46,274 nucleotides of DNA from CAZXFA01 sp964640085 (GTDB taxonomy: Bacteria > Actinomycetota > UBA4738 > HRBIN12). The position numbers were made by a program, and so were the translations under genes. The notes below the pieces were generated by a model. It did no database searches. It was given only the letters and a program-made list of their open reading frames with translations, and was not told the DNA's origin. Positions 31,263 through 38,311 of this stretch are shown in pieces. Where the stretch lies: positions 1-46,274 of the forward strand of contig CAZXFA010000021.1 of NCBI GenBank assembly GCA_964640085.1. Reading direction: 5' to 3'. Positions within the stretch are counted from its first letter, which is position 1, and the number at the start of each line of letters is the position of its first letter.

Positions 31263-31925
31263 ATGGGCGGCACGGGAGAAGGCATGGGGGTCGCATCGAG
31301 CATCCGGGCGACGATCCGGCGCCACCCGGGTCGGTGGGCGGCGATCGCCGTCGTGGTGGTGGGGCTGGTCGGGTTCGGGCTGTACTGGTTCGCCCCCTGG
31401 AACCTGTTCGTCGACAAACGGGTGGACGAAGCGCTACCCTCCGCCGATCGGGGCGCCGCGGCGCCGGTGGGGGGCGCCGCGACCGGCTCCGACACCTCGA
31501 CCACCCCCGACACCGGCACCGACGACACCGGCACCGGCGACGCGGTCGCGCAGGAACCCTCCGAGGAGCCCGGGCGCGTCGTCCTGGCCGAGGGCGGGTT
31601 CCGGGGGCTGGAGCACGGGACCGAGGGCACCGCGCTCGTGGTGGAGCTGCAGGACGGATCGCGGTTCCTCCGCCTGGAGGATCTGGAGACCTCCAACGGC
31701 CCCGACCTGCGCGTGGTGCTGACCGACCGGCCGCTCTCGGAGGACTGGCACGTGTGGGACGACGGGGTGCTGATCGACCTCGGGCCTCTGAAAGGGAACC
31801 TGGGGAGCTCGAACTACCGGATCCCCGAGGACGTGGAACTCTCGGGCCTGCGCACCGCGGTGATCTGGTGCCGGCGGTTCAGCGTAGGGTTCGGCGTGGC
31901 GCCGTTGGGGCCACCGGAGGGCTGA
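31263..31925 (+). CDS. Membrane-anchored DM13-domain protein
   Basis: 220 aa from ATG at 31263. An N-terminal helix WAAIAVVVVGLVGFGLYWFA anchors it, followed by a threonine/aspartate-rich linker (about residues 60-100). The C-terminal DM13 domain has GTALVVELQDGSRFLRLEDL, NGPDLRVVLT, IDLGPLKGNLGSSNYRIP, and VIWCRRFSVGFGVAPL, including the conserved cysteine proposed for electron transfer in DM13. It would lie outside the membrane. It is separated from the epimerase by only 10 nt and may be part of the same transcript, perhaps as a redox partner of the SUOX-like protein. Confidence 0.85.
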   Translation: MGGTGEGMGVASSIRATIRRHPGRWAAIAVVVVGLVGFGLYWFAPWNLFVDKRVDEALPSADRGAAAPVGGAATGSDTSTTPDTGTDDTGTGDAVAQEPSEEPGRVVLAEGGFRGLEHGTEGTALVVELQDGSRFLRLEDLETSNGPDLRVVLTDRPLSEDWHVWDDGVLIDLGPLKGNLGSSNYRIPEDVELSGLRTAVIWCRRFSVGFGVAPLGPPEG

Positions 31926-31929
31926 CCTT

Positions 31930-32772
31930 CTACACCGTCGCGGGCCGGATGCCGGCCGCGATCACCGCGACGGCCAGCCCGGCGACGGCGATCCGGTACC
32001 ACAGGAACACCGCGAAGCCGTGCCGGCGCAGGTACGCCAACAGGAACGCGATCACCAGGAACCCGCTGACGGCCGAGGCCGCGACCCCCGCCGCGAACGC
32101 CCCTCCCATCCCCGCGGGGAACCCCTCCCGCACGAGGTCGAGACCCTTGTAGAGGCCGGCGCCGGCGATGATCGGCAGCGAGAGCAGGAACGAGAACCGG
32201 GCGGCCGTCGGCCGATCGAAGCCCATCCCGCGAGCCGCAGTGATCGTGATCCCCGAGCGAGAGACCCCGGGCTGGAGGGCGACCGCCTGCGCCACGCCGA
32301 GCAGGAAGCCGTCGCGGACGGACAGGTCCTCCAGGTGCCGATCCCTCGGGCGTAGCCGATCGACCACCACCAGCACCACGCCGAAGACCGCGAGCATCGT
32401 GGCGATCAGCCACGGCGCGCCGAGCTCGTCCTGGATGACCCGCTCGAGGGTTACCCCGGCCACGACCCCGGGGAGGGTCCCCACGACCAGGGCCCACGCC
32501 AGGCGCTCGTCGGTCGAGCCGATCCGGCGCGTCGAGATCGACCGCACCCACGCCCGGAGGTACCGCCAGACGTCGCGTCGGAAGTAGAAGAGGGCCCCGA
32601 CCAGCGTTCCGATGTGCAGGGCCACGTCGAAGGTCTTGTTCAGATCAGCGTCGGCCAGGATCGGCCACTCGAACAGCCAGGGCACCAGGATCAGGTGCCC
32701 CGAGCTCGAGATCGGGGCGAACTCGGTCACGCCCTGCGTGATGCCGAGCACGATCGCCTGGAGGATGGACAG
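31930..32772 (-). CDS. uppP: Undecaprenyl-diphosphate phosphatase
   Basis: 280 aa if it starts at CTG 32772, 273 aa from GTG at 32751. The CTG gives SILQAIVLGITQG, as in UppP family N-termini, and GAGGAA lies 6 nt upstream. Both catalytic motifs are present: EFAPISSSGHLILVPWLF and LQPGVSRSGITITAARGMG. Eight membrane helices. It recycles the C55-PP lipid carrier for cell-wall and glycan synthesis, which fits the nearby GT-C enzymes. It is convergent with the DM13 gene, 4 nt apart. Confidence 0.93.
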   Translation of the reverse strand: MSILQAIVLGITQGVTEFAPISSSGHLILVPWLFEWPILADADLNKTFDVALHIGTLVGALFYFRRDVWRYLRAWVRSISTRRIGSTDERLAWALVVGTLPGVVAGVTLERVIQDELGAPWLIATMLAVFGVVLVVVDRLRPRDRHLEDLSVRDGFLLGVAQAVALQPGVSRSGITITAARGMGFDRPTAARFSFLLSLPIIAGAGLYKGLDLVREGFPAGMGGAFAAGVAASAVSGFLVIAFLLAYLRRHGFAVFLWYRIAVAGLAVAVIAAGIRPATV

Positions 32773-32829
32773 GGGTGCTTCCTCGCCGGTCGCGGAACGG
32801 CGCCCATCCTACCGGGGCCGTCCGGCCGG

Positions 32830-33483
32830 TCAGGCGGGTTCGTCGGGGGCCGCGACCGTGATCGACAGCCGCCCGAACGCGACCGCGTGCGCCAGACGCT
32901 CGGCGGCGTCCGGGCTGACGAGCAGCAGCAGCGCCGGTCCGCCGCCGTCGGCGATGACGGCACCGGACTCCTCTTCGAGGATCGCGAGCACCTCGAGCCC
33001 CGAGGCCACCGTCTCCGTGTAGGGACGCGGGCCGCCGAACGTCGCCAGCACGTCGACCCGATCGCCGGCCCGCACGGCCCCGGGCGGAACGCCCGCCCGG
33101 ATCGGGAAGGCGCGGAGACCGGGGGGCACGAGCGCGGCGACCGCACCGCCCGAGACCTCCACCCGCGTGCGCGTCACCACCTCGCCGACGGCCAGGTCCG
33201 TCACCAGGGTTCGCCCGGCCACCTCATCCACCGACGCGATCGCACCCGGCGGGGCGTAGTTGGAGGGGACCTCCCGGACCCGGAGGACCTCGGTCTCGAG
33301 CACGGTCCCTCGGGCGAGCGGCCGCGTGGCCACGACCACCGGGATCGGCGCGCCCACGGCGGGTCGGAGCGCCTCGAGCCGCTCCGCGTACGCGGAGGTG
33401 AGCCAGAAGGCCGACGCGCCGGCCACCACCGCCAGCGCGGCGAAGAGCTTGGACCTGCCGGACCATCGCCTGCGGATGCGCAC
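32830..33483 (-). CDS. SAF-domain (CpaB-like) membrane-anchored protein
   Basis: 217 aa from GTG at 33483. An N-terminal anchor (LFAALAVVAGASAFWLTSAY) is followed by a SAF domain: IPVVVATRPLARGTVLETEV, GRTLVTDLAVGEVVTRTRVE, and then the RcpC/CpaB-like segment AFPIRAGVPPGAVRAGDRVDVLATF. In Flp/Tad pili CpaB assists assembly. No tad genes are near, so it may be an orphan envelope protein. TAGCGT lies 6 nt before the start. Confidence 0.75.
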   Translation of the reverse strand: MRIRRRWSGRSKLFAALAVVAGASAFWLTSAYAERLEALRPAVGAPIPVVVATRPLARGTVLETEVLRVREVPSNYAPPGAIASVDEVAGRTLVTDLAVGEVVTRTRVEVSGGAVAALVPPGLRAFPIRAGVPPGAVRAGDRVDVLATFGGPRPYTETVASGLEVLAILEEESGAVIADGGGPALLLLVSPDAAERLAHAVAFGRLSITVAAPDEPA

Positions 33484-33489
33484 GCGGCG

Positions 33490-33495
33490 ACGCTA
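33490..33495 (-). promoter_or_regulatory. -10 box of the SAF gene (leaderless)
   Basis: TAGCGT on the minus strand, 6 nt from the GTG at 33483. Confidence 0.45.
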
Positions 33496-33527
33496 GCGGG
33501 AACCGTCGGGCGCCGCAGTGATCGAGG

Positions 33528-33704
33528 TCACACTGGGCGAGGGCCCTTCGGCGGTGGGAGCGGGAGCACGCGGACCCGGAACTCCTCCAAGCGGTCCCGG
33601 CCGACGATCTGGGCCACGGACTCGCGGACCCGGTCCCCGAGCTGCTCCGGGTCGTCCTCGGTGGTGAACCGGAGCTCCACCGTGACCAGGACCTTCTCGC
33701 CCAC
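33528..33704 (-). CDS. Small protein coupled to MTA phosphorylase
   Basis: 58 aa from GTG at 33704, starting 1 nt after the phosphorylase stop. The sequence KVLVTVELRFTTEDDPEQLG, then VRESVAQIVGRDRLEEFRVR and a proline-rich end reads as strand-helix-strand. No family recognised. Tight coupling, codon use like its neighbours, and a sensible fold pattern support it as real. It may be a small accessory or regulatory protein. Confidence 0.6.
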   Translation of the reverse strand: MGEKVLVTVELRFTTEDDPEQLGDRVRESVAQIVGRDRLEEFRVRVLPLPPPKGPRPV

Positions 33705-33705
33705 G

Positions 33706-34500
33706 TCAGACCTCGAACCGAGCGTGCTCGAGGGCGGTCGCGCACACGCAGTCCCGCTGCGAGGGCAGAGCCGGGATCGCGGCGAACAGCAGTCGTCGGA
33801 GGTTCTCCAGGTTCCGCTGGAAGACCTCGATAACGTCCTCGTGCGTGACGGGCGGTGCATCCTCCACGCCCACGTCGTAGTCGGTGATCAACGAGAGGTT
33901 CGCGTAGCAGATCTCGAGCTCTCGGGCGAGCAGCGCCTCCGGGTGGCCGGTCATGTTCAGGGTGTCCCAGCCCTCGGAGGCGAACCACTTCGACTCGGCG
34001 CGGCTGGAGAACCGGGGCCCCTCGATCACGACCATCGTGCCGCGCGGGTGGGTCGGGATCCCGAGCTGGTGTCCCTCGTCCACGATGATCTGTCGCATCG
34101 TCTCGCAGTAGGGGTCGGCGAAGGAGATGTGCGTGGTCACGGGCCCGTCGTAGAACGTGTGGGGACGCGACATCGTGCGGTCGACGATCTGGTCGCACAC
34201 CACGAAGTCCCCGATCCGCACGCCGGCACGGAGCGACCCGGCCGCGCACGGCCCGAAGATCCGCTCGACGCCGAGCTCCTTCATCGCCCACACGTTGGCC
34301 CGGTAGTTGATCCGGTGGGGCGGGAGCTCGTGCTTCACGCCGTGGCGGGGGACGAACGCCACCGGTCGTCCACCGACCTCGCCCACCACCGGCGGCGCCG
34401 ACGGCGGGCCGTAGGGGGTGTCCACGTCGACGGTCTCGACGTCCTCGAGGAACGCGTAGAAGCCCGAACCGCCGAACACGCCGATCTGGGCCGAGCTCAC
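33706..34500 (-). CDS. mtnP: S-methyl-5'-thioadenosine (or thioinosine) phosphorylase
   Basis: 264 aa from GTG at 34500, overlapping the FmdB stop. Motifs: IGVFGGSGFYAFL (phosphate-binding), FVPRHGVKHELPPHRINYRA, GPCAAGSLR, and NMTGHPEALLARELEICYA with LITDYDVG. It cleaves methylthioadenosine with phosphate to adenine and methylthioribose-1-phosphate in methionine salvage. The substrate-specificity residues are mixed between MTAP and MTIP types (NMTGHPEA), so an inosine-type substrate is possible. The homocysteine methyltransferase elsewhere in the window belongs to the same sulfur/C1 economy. Confidence 0.88.
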   Translation of the reverse strand: MSSAQIGVFGGSGFYAFLEDVETVDVDTPYGPPSAPPVVGEVGGRPVAFVPRHGVKHELPPHRINYRANVWAMKELGVERIFGPCAAGSLRAGVRIGDFVVCDQIVDRTMSRPHTFYDGPVTTHISFADPYCETMRQIIVDEGHQLGIPTHPRGTMVVIEGPRFSSRAESKWFASEGWDTLNMTGHPEALLARELEICYANLSLITDYDVGVEDAPPVTHEDVIEVFQRNLENLRRLLFAAIPALPSQRDCVCATALEHARFEV

Positions 34501-34799
34501 GACGCGTTGGTCTCCTTCGCCGGCGTCGAGCCGGCGCTCGGCTCGGCCGTCGTCTGTCCGCCGGAGGGGGTGCCGGCGGTCTCCTTCTTCCCGCCCTTCC
34601 CGCCCTTGCCGGAACCGGAGGTCGAGCGGCTATCGGTGGCGTAGAAGCCGGAGCCCTTGAACACGATGCCGGCCGGGTGGAACACCTTGCGCAGCGGGCC
34701 GCCGCACACCCCACACGTGGTGAGCGGGTCCTCCGAGAACCGTTGGAAGACCTCGACGTGCTGTCCGCACGCCGTGCACTCGTACTCGTAGGTCGGCAT
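34497..34799 (-). CDS. FmdB-family zinc-ribbon protein
   Basis: 100 aa from ATG at 34799. MPTYEYECTACGQHVEVFQR, TTCGVCGGPLRKVFHPAGIV, and FKGSGFYATDSR are the FmdB/CxxC putative regulatory-protein signature with four zinc cysteines. The tail from about residue 58 is glycine/serine/lysine-rich and disordered. Named from formamidase operons, but the function is unknown; it very often lies next to MTA phosphorylase genes in actinobacteria. It has a leaderless-type -10 box. Confidence 0.9.
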   Translation of the reverse strand: MPTYEYECTACGQHVEVFQRFSEDPLTTCGVCGGPLRKVFHPAGIVFKGSGFYATDSRSTSGSGKGGKGGKKETAGTPSGGQTTAEPSAGSTPAKETNAS

Positions 34800-34805
34800 G
34801 CTGGG

Positions 34806-34811
34806 AGTGTA
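34806..34811 (-). promoter_or_regulatory. -10 box of fmdB-mtnP operon (leaderless)
   Basis: TACACT on the minus strand, 6 nt before the ATG at 34799. A second TACACT on the plus strand (34867-34872) serves galU, so the 100-nt spacer is a divergent promoter region. Confidence 0.55.
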
Positions 34812-34866
34812 TCCGAGGGACGTTGCGGGCCGGCCGGGGGACTGACGCCGCGGGGGCCCGAGGCGG

Positions 34867-34872
34867 TACACT
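34867..34872 (+). promoter_or_regulatory. galU -10 box
   Basis: TACACT, predicted start of transcription near 34879, leaving a leader of about 20 nt that contains GGGAGG before the ATG at 34900. So galU has a normal ribosome binding site, unlike its divergent neighbour. Confidence 0.5.
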
Positions 34873-34899
34873 CGCGGGTCCCCCGCACGGGAGGCGACC

Positions 34900-35784
34900 A
34901 TGACCAAGGTGAGGAAGGCCGTGATCCCGGCGGCCGGGCTCGGTACCAGGTTCCTGCCCGCCACCAAGGCCCAGGCCAAGGAGATGCTCCCGGTCTTGGA
35001 CAAGCCCGCGATCCAGTACGTGGTCGAAGAAGCGGTCCGGTGCGGGCTCACGGACATCCTGATCGTGACCGGCCGCGGGAAGCGTTCGATCGAGGATCAC
35101 TTCGACCGCTCGCTCGAGCTCGAGCACTTCCTCGAGTCCAAGGGCAAGTTCGACGAGCTGAAAGAGGTCCGCGAGATCTCCGAGATGGCCACGATCCATT
35201 ACATCCGCCAGCGGGACGCGCTCGGTCTTGGGCACGCGGTCTCGGTGGCCGAGGATCACGTTGGGCAGGAGCCGTTCGCGGTGCTGCTCGGAGACGACAT
35301 CATCGCGGAGCACACGCCGTTGCTCTCGGAGATGCTCGTCATCCACGAGCGCTACGGACGGAGCGTGTTGGCCGCGATGCAGGTCGCCCGGAGCGACATC
35401 AGCCTGTACGGCTGCGTCGAACCCGAGTACGTGGAGGAGGATCGTCTGGCCCGGGTGTTGTCGATCGTCGAGAAGCCGAGTCCGGACGAGGCACCCTCGA
35501 ACCTCGCCGCGATCGGCCGATACGTCCTCACGCCGGAGGTGTTCGACGCGTTGCGGAACCTCGGGCCGGGGGTCGGCGGCGAGATCCAGCTCACCGACGC
35601 GGTCAACATCCTGGCCCAGGAGCAGGCCGTGTACGCGCATGTGTTCGAGGACGGCCGGTACGACGTGGGGAACAAGCTCGACTATCTGAAGGCCACGATC
35701 GAGTTCGCGATCGACCGGGAGGACATCGGGCCGGATCTCCGCGAGTGGCTCGCGGACCTGGTCGAGCGCAAGAAGCTCCTCTGA
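34900..35784 (+). CDS. galU: UTP-glucose-1-phosphate uridylyltransferase
   Basis: 294 aa. PAAGLGTRFLPATKAQAKEM (nucleotide-binding G-x-G-T-R-x4-K), LPVLDKPAIQYVVEEAV, DDIIAEHTPLL, and DAVNILAQEQAVYAHVFEDG with RYDVGNKLDYLKATIEFA are all typical GalU. It makes UDP-glucose from UTP and glucose-1-phosphate for envelope glycans. GGGAGG precedes the ATG. It heads the galU-glp-moaC-SepX/GlpR-like cluster. Confidence 0.96.
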   Translation: MTKVRKAVIPAAGLGTRFLPATKAQAKEMLPVLDKPAIQYVVEEAVRCGLTDILIVTGRGKRSIEDHFDRSLELEHFLESKGKFDELKEVREISEMATIHYIRQRDALGLGHAVSVAEDHVGQEPFAVLLGDDIIAEHTPLLSEMLVIHERYGRSVLAAMQVARSDISLYGCVEPEYVEEDRLARVLSIVEKPSPDEAPSNLAAIGRYVLTPEVFDALRNLGPGVGGEIQLTDAVNILAQEQAVYAHVFEDGRYDVGNKLDYLKATIEFAIDREDIGPDLREWLADLVERKKLL

Positions 35785-35807
35785 ACGCCCGACTTGGGAG
35801 GCGCCGA

Positions 35808-35813
35808 TAGACT
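35808..35813 (+). promoter_or_regulatory. glp/moeA -10 box (leaderless)
   Basis: TAGACT, 7 nt before the ATG at 35821. No ribosome binding site lies between. This chooses ATG 35821 over alternative upstream starts. Confidence 0.5.
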
Positions 35814-35820
35814 GGCCCCC

Positions 35821-37083
35821 ATGGCCGATCCGCGCCACGCCCACGACCACGACAGCGGCGAGGGGCTCCTGTCGGTCGAGGGGGCCAGGGAACGGATCCT
35901 GTCGAAGATCCCGCTCCTCCAGCCGCTCGAGCTCTCGCTGACCGAGGCCTACGGGTGCGTCCTGGCCCAGGAGGTCCGGTCCGAGACCGATCTGCCGGCG
36001 TTCGCGTCCTCGGCGATGGACGGGTTCGCGGTGCGCTCGTCCGACGTCGCCGGTGCCGAGCCGTCCTCCCCGGTCGAGCTGCAGATCGCCGGCCGGGCCC
36101 TGATCGGGCAGCGCCCGGAGGGGACCGTCGGCGGAGGGGAGGCGATCCGGATCGCCACGGGGGCTCCGATCCCCGCAGGGGCCGACGCCGTGGTCCCGAT
36201 CGAGAACTGCGAGGTGAACGCGGACGCGGTTCGCGTGTTCGCCGCGGTGCCCGAGGCCAAGCACGTCCGGCCGAGCGGGGAGGACGTGCGGGCCGGCCAG
36301 ACGTTGGTCCCGGCGGGGAGACGTCTACAGGCACCGGAGCTGGGCCTGCTCGCCACCGCGGGGATCTCCCACCCGCTCGTGTACCCGAGGCCGCGGGTGG
36401 TGGTCCTCTCCACCGGGGACGAGCTGGTCCCCCCCTCGCAGACGCCTTCGTTCGGGCAGATCCGGGACTCGAACGCGTACACGCTGTTCGCGGCGCTGCG
36501 GGAGGCCGGGGCGGTGCCGATCTTGGCAGGGATCGTGCGCGACGACGCCGATGCGTTGCGGGAGACGATCCTGTCGCACCTGGCCCAGGCGGACGCGTTC
36601 GTGTCCTCGGGCGGGGTGTCGGTGGGCGAACGCGACGTCGTGAAGGCGGCCTTCTTCCGCCGCAGCGAGCTCGAGTTCTTCCGGGTGGCGATGCAGCCGG
36701 GGATGCCCCAGGGGTTCGGGGAGATCGACGGGAAGCCGTACTTCGGGCTGCCTGGGAACCCGGTGAGCGTGTTCGTGAGCTTCGAGGTCTTCATCAGGCC
36801 GGCGCTGATGAAGATGATGGGGCGCACGAGCCCGTTCCGGCCCGAGGTCCCCGCGCGTCTTGAAAAGGACGTCTCGGGTCCGCGCGGCAAGACCCAGTTC
36901 GCGCGGGTGCGGGTCCGGCGCGCCCCGGACGGGTGGGTCGCCGCTCCGACCGGGGGTCGCGGCTCGAACCTGATCGGGACCGTGGCCCGCGCGAACGGCC
37001 TGGCGGTGATCCCGCCGGGCACCGAGACCGCCGCGGCCGGGACCCGGGTCCAGGTCATGCTGTTCCGTTCGATGGAGGACTGA
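35821..37083 (+). CDS. moeA: Molybdopterin molybdotransferase / gephyrin-like protein Glp
   Basis: 420 aa. MoeA domains in order: N-terminal domain with LLSVEGARERILSKI and DLPAFASSAMDGFAVRSSDV; domain III with VVLSTGDELVPPSQTPSFGQ, IRDSNAYTLFAAL, and VSSGGVSVGERDVVKAAF; and MPQGFGEIDGKPYFGLPGNP, then a C-terminal beta domain. MoeA inserts molybdate into adenylated molybdopterin. In actinobacteria a gephyrin-like paralogue encoded next to galU (Glp) works with the divisome through FtsZ and the membrane receptor GlpR. The genomic place here is that of glp; catalytic use in Moco synthesis is also possible. Confidence 0.92.
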   Translation: MADPRHAHDHDSGEGLLSVEGARERILSKIPLLQPLELSLTEAYGCVLAQEVRSETDLPAFASSAMDGFAVRSSDVAGAEPSSPVELQIAGRALIGQRPEGTVGGGEAIRIATGAPIPAGADAVVPIENCEVNADAVRVFAAVPEAKHVRPSGEDVRAGQTLVPAGRRLQAPELGLLATAGISHPLVYPRPRVVVLSTGDELVPPSQTPSFGQIRDSNAYTLFAALREAGAVPILAGIVRDDADALRETILSHLAQADAFVSSGGVSVGERDVVKAAFFRRSELEFFRVAMQPGMPQGFGEIDGKPYFGLPGNPVSVFVSFEVFIRPALMKMMGRTSPFRPEVPARLEKDVSGPRGKTQFARVRVRRAPDGWVAAPTGGRGSNLIGTVARANGLAVIPPGTETAAAGTRVQVMLFRSMED

Positions 37084-37085
37084 GC

Positions 37086-37565
37086 GTGGCCGAGGAGACG
37101 GTCGAGGCCCGACCCGAGGGCGCCGCCCGGATCGTCGAGGTGGGCGGCAAGCAGGTCACCGACCGCGAGGCGGTGGCCGAGTGCCTGGTCACCATGACGC
37201 CCGAGGCATGCGCCCGGCTCGTGGCCGGTACCCCGAAGGGGGATCCGATCGAGGCGGCACGGGTCGCCGGCGTGATGGGCGTGAAGCGGACCCCCGACCT
37301 GCTGCCGTTCTGTCATCCGATCGCGGTGACCGGCGCGGAGGTCCGGGTGGAGCCCGACGCGGGCACCGGGCGGATCCGGGTGCGAACGACGGTCCGGGCC
37401 ATGGATCGCACCGGGGTGGAGATGGAGGCGCTCACGGCCGCGGCCGTCGCCGCCCTGTCGCTGTACGACACGGCCAAGGCCTACGACCGTGCCGCGCGGA
37501 TCGACGGGTTGCGGCTGCTCGAGAAGCGGGGCGGCAAGTCCGGCCACTACGTGGCCGAGCGCTGA
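37086..37565 (+). CDS. moaC: Cyclic pyranopterin monophosphate synthase
   Basis: 159 aa from GTG at 37086, 3 nt after the moeA stop, with GGAGG upstream. ARIVEVGGKQVTDREAVAEC, KGDPIEAARVAGVMGVKRTP, LLPFCHPIAVTGAEV, RAMDRTGVEMEALTAAAVAA and LYDTAKAYDRAARI match MoaC throughout. It converts the MoaA product to cPMP in molybdenum-cofactor synthesis. It probably shares a transcript with moeA. The SUOX-like protein at 27.2 kb is one possible user of the cofactor. Confidence 0.95.
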   Translation: MAEETVEARPEGAARIVEVGGKQVTDREAVAECLVTMTPEACARLVAGTPKGDPIEAARVAGVMGVKRTPDLLPFCHPIAVTGAEVRVEPDAGTGRIRVRTTVRAMDRTGVEMEALTAAAVAALSLYDTAKAYDRAARIDGLRLLEKRGGKSGHYVAER

Positions 37566-37722
37566 ACCCACTCCGCGTCCGGCTCCGGCGGATCGCGTCC
37601 CGGGTCGTCCAGCCAGAGTTCCAGGGTTGGTATTTGTAACGCTACATCTGGGGTGTTAGCGTCCAGTTCCAGCCCAAGATGTTGTGGCGGACCGGGGTTC
37701 CGAGCACGGAGAGGCTGGGCGC

Positions 37723-38301
37723 ATGGGTTGGCTGTTGCTCGCGGCCGTGACCATGATATGGGCCGTCCTCCTCCTGCCCGCGTGGCGGAGGTCGACGGAC
37801 CGGAGTGTCAGGGAGTTCGAGAGGGGATTGGAGCTGCTCGCCGGAACCGAGTCGAACGGTCACGGTCGCTGGATCGTCACGCCGCGCAAGGGGATCGCGT
37901 TCCTCGGCCCGCGCGCCAGGGCTCAGGCCCGAGCGCGGGAGCGTCGGCGCCGGGTGTTCGTGTTCCTGCTCGAGAGCATCGGTCTCACGTTCCTGATCGG
38001 CCTGGTCCCCCCGCTGCGCGTGATGTGGTACGGCACGGCCGGATTCGTCGCCCTGCTCGGGATCTACGTCTGGGTGCTGGTATCGATGAAGCAGGCCGCG
38101 CGGGACCGCTACGCGAACCGGGCGCCGGAGGCGCCGCCATCGCGGCGGTCCGCGAGGCCGGCCCGGCTCGCGCACGCGACCGACGCCGGTGCCCGGACGG
38201 CCCGACCCGCGTTCAACGGCCTGGCGGCGTTCGGGGACGAGGACGCGGCGAGCATCGTGGTCCGCCGGGCGCGACGGCCGGTGGGCGTCGCCGGCGTCTG
38301 A
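37723..38301 (+). CDS. SepX/GlpR-like divisome membrane protein
   Basis: 192 aa from ATG at 37723; GTG 37684 would add 13 residues. The first helix WLLLAAVTMIWAVLLLPAW ends in RRS, then a cytoplasmic basic segment (RARAQARARERRRRVFVFLL), two adjacent helices (SIGLTFLIGLVPPLRVMWYG and VALLGIYVWVLVSM), and an Ala/Arg-rich tail ending FNGLAAFGDEDAASIVVRRA. This topology, with location behind glp/moaC, matches SepX (Streptomyces) and GlpR (Corynebacterium), receptors of the Glp-FtsZ complex. Sequence similarity is only by layout, so this is a context-based call. The 157-nt upstream spacer has an A/T-rich patch near 37625-37650. Confidence 0.55.
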   Translation: MGWLLLAAVTMIWAVLLLPAWRRSTDRSVREFERGLELLAGTESNGHGRWIVTPRKGIAFLGPRARAQARARERRRRVFVFLLESIGLTFLIGLVPPLRVMWYGTAGFVALLGIYVWVLVSMKQAARDRYANRAPEAPPSRRSARPARLAHATDAGARTARPAFNGLAAFGDEDAASIVVRRARRPVGVAGV

Positions 38302-38311
38302 GTCGGCCGAC

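Noticed and set aside
28773..31325. 850-codon frame antisense to the sugar operon
   Set aside because: Composition is arginine/proline/glycine-rich shadow of well-supported genes on the plus strand.
32614..34644. 676-codon plus-strand frame opposite uppP, SAF and mtnP
   Set aside because: The minus-strand genes here have clear family motifs; the plus frame has none.
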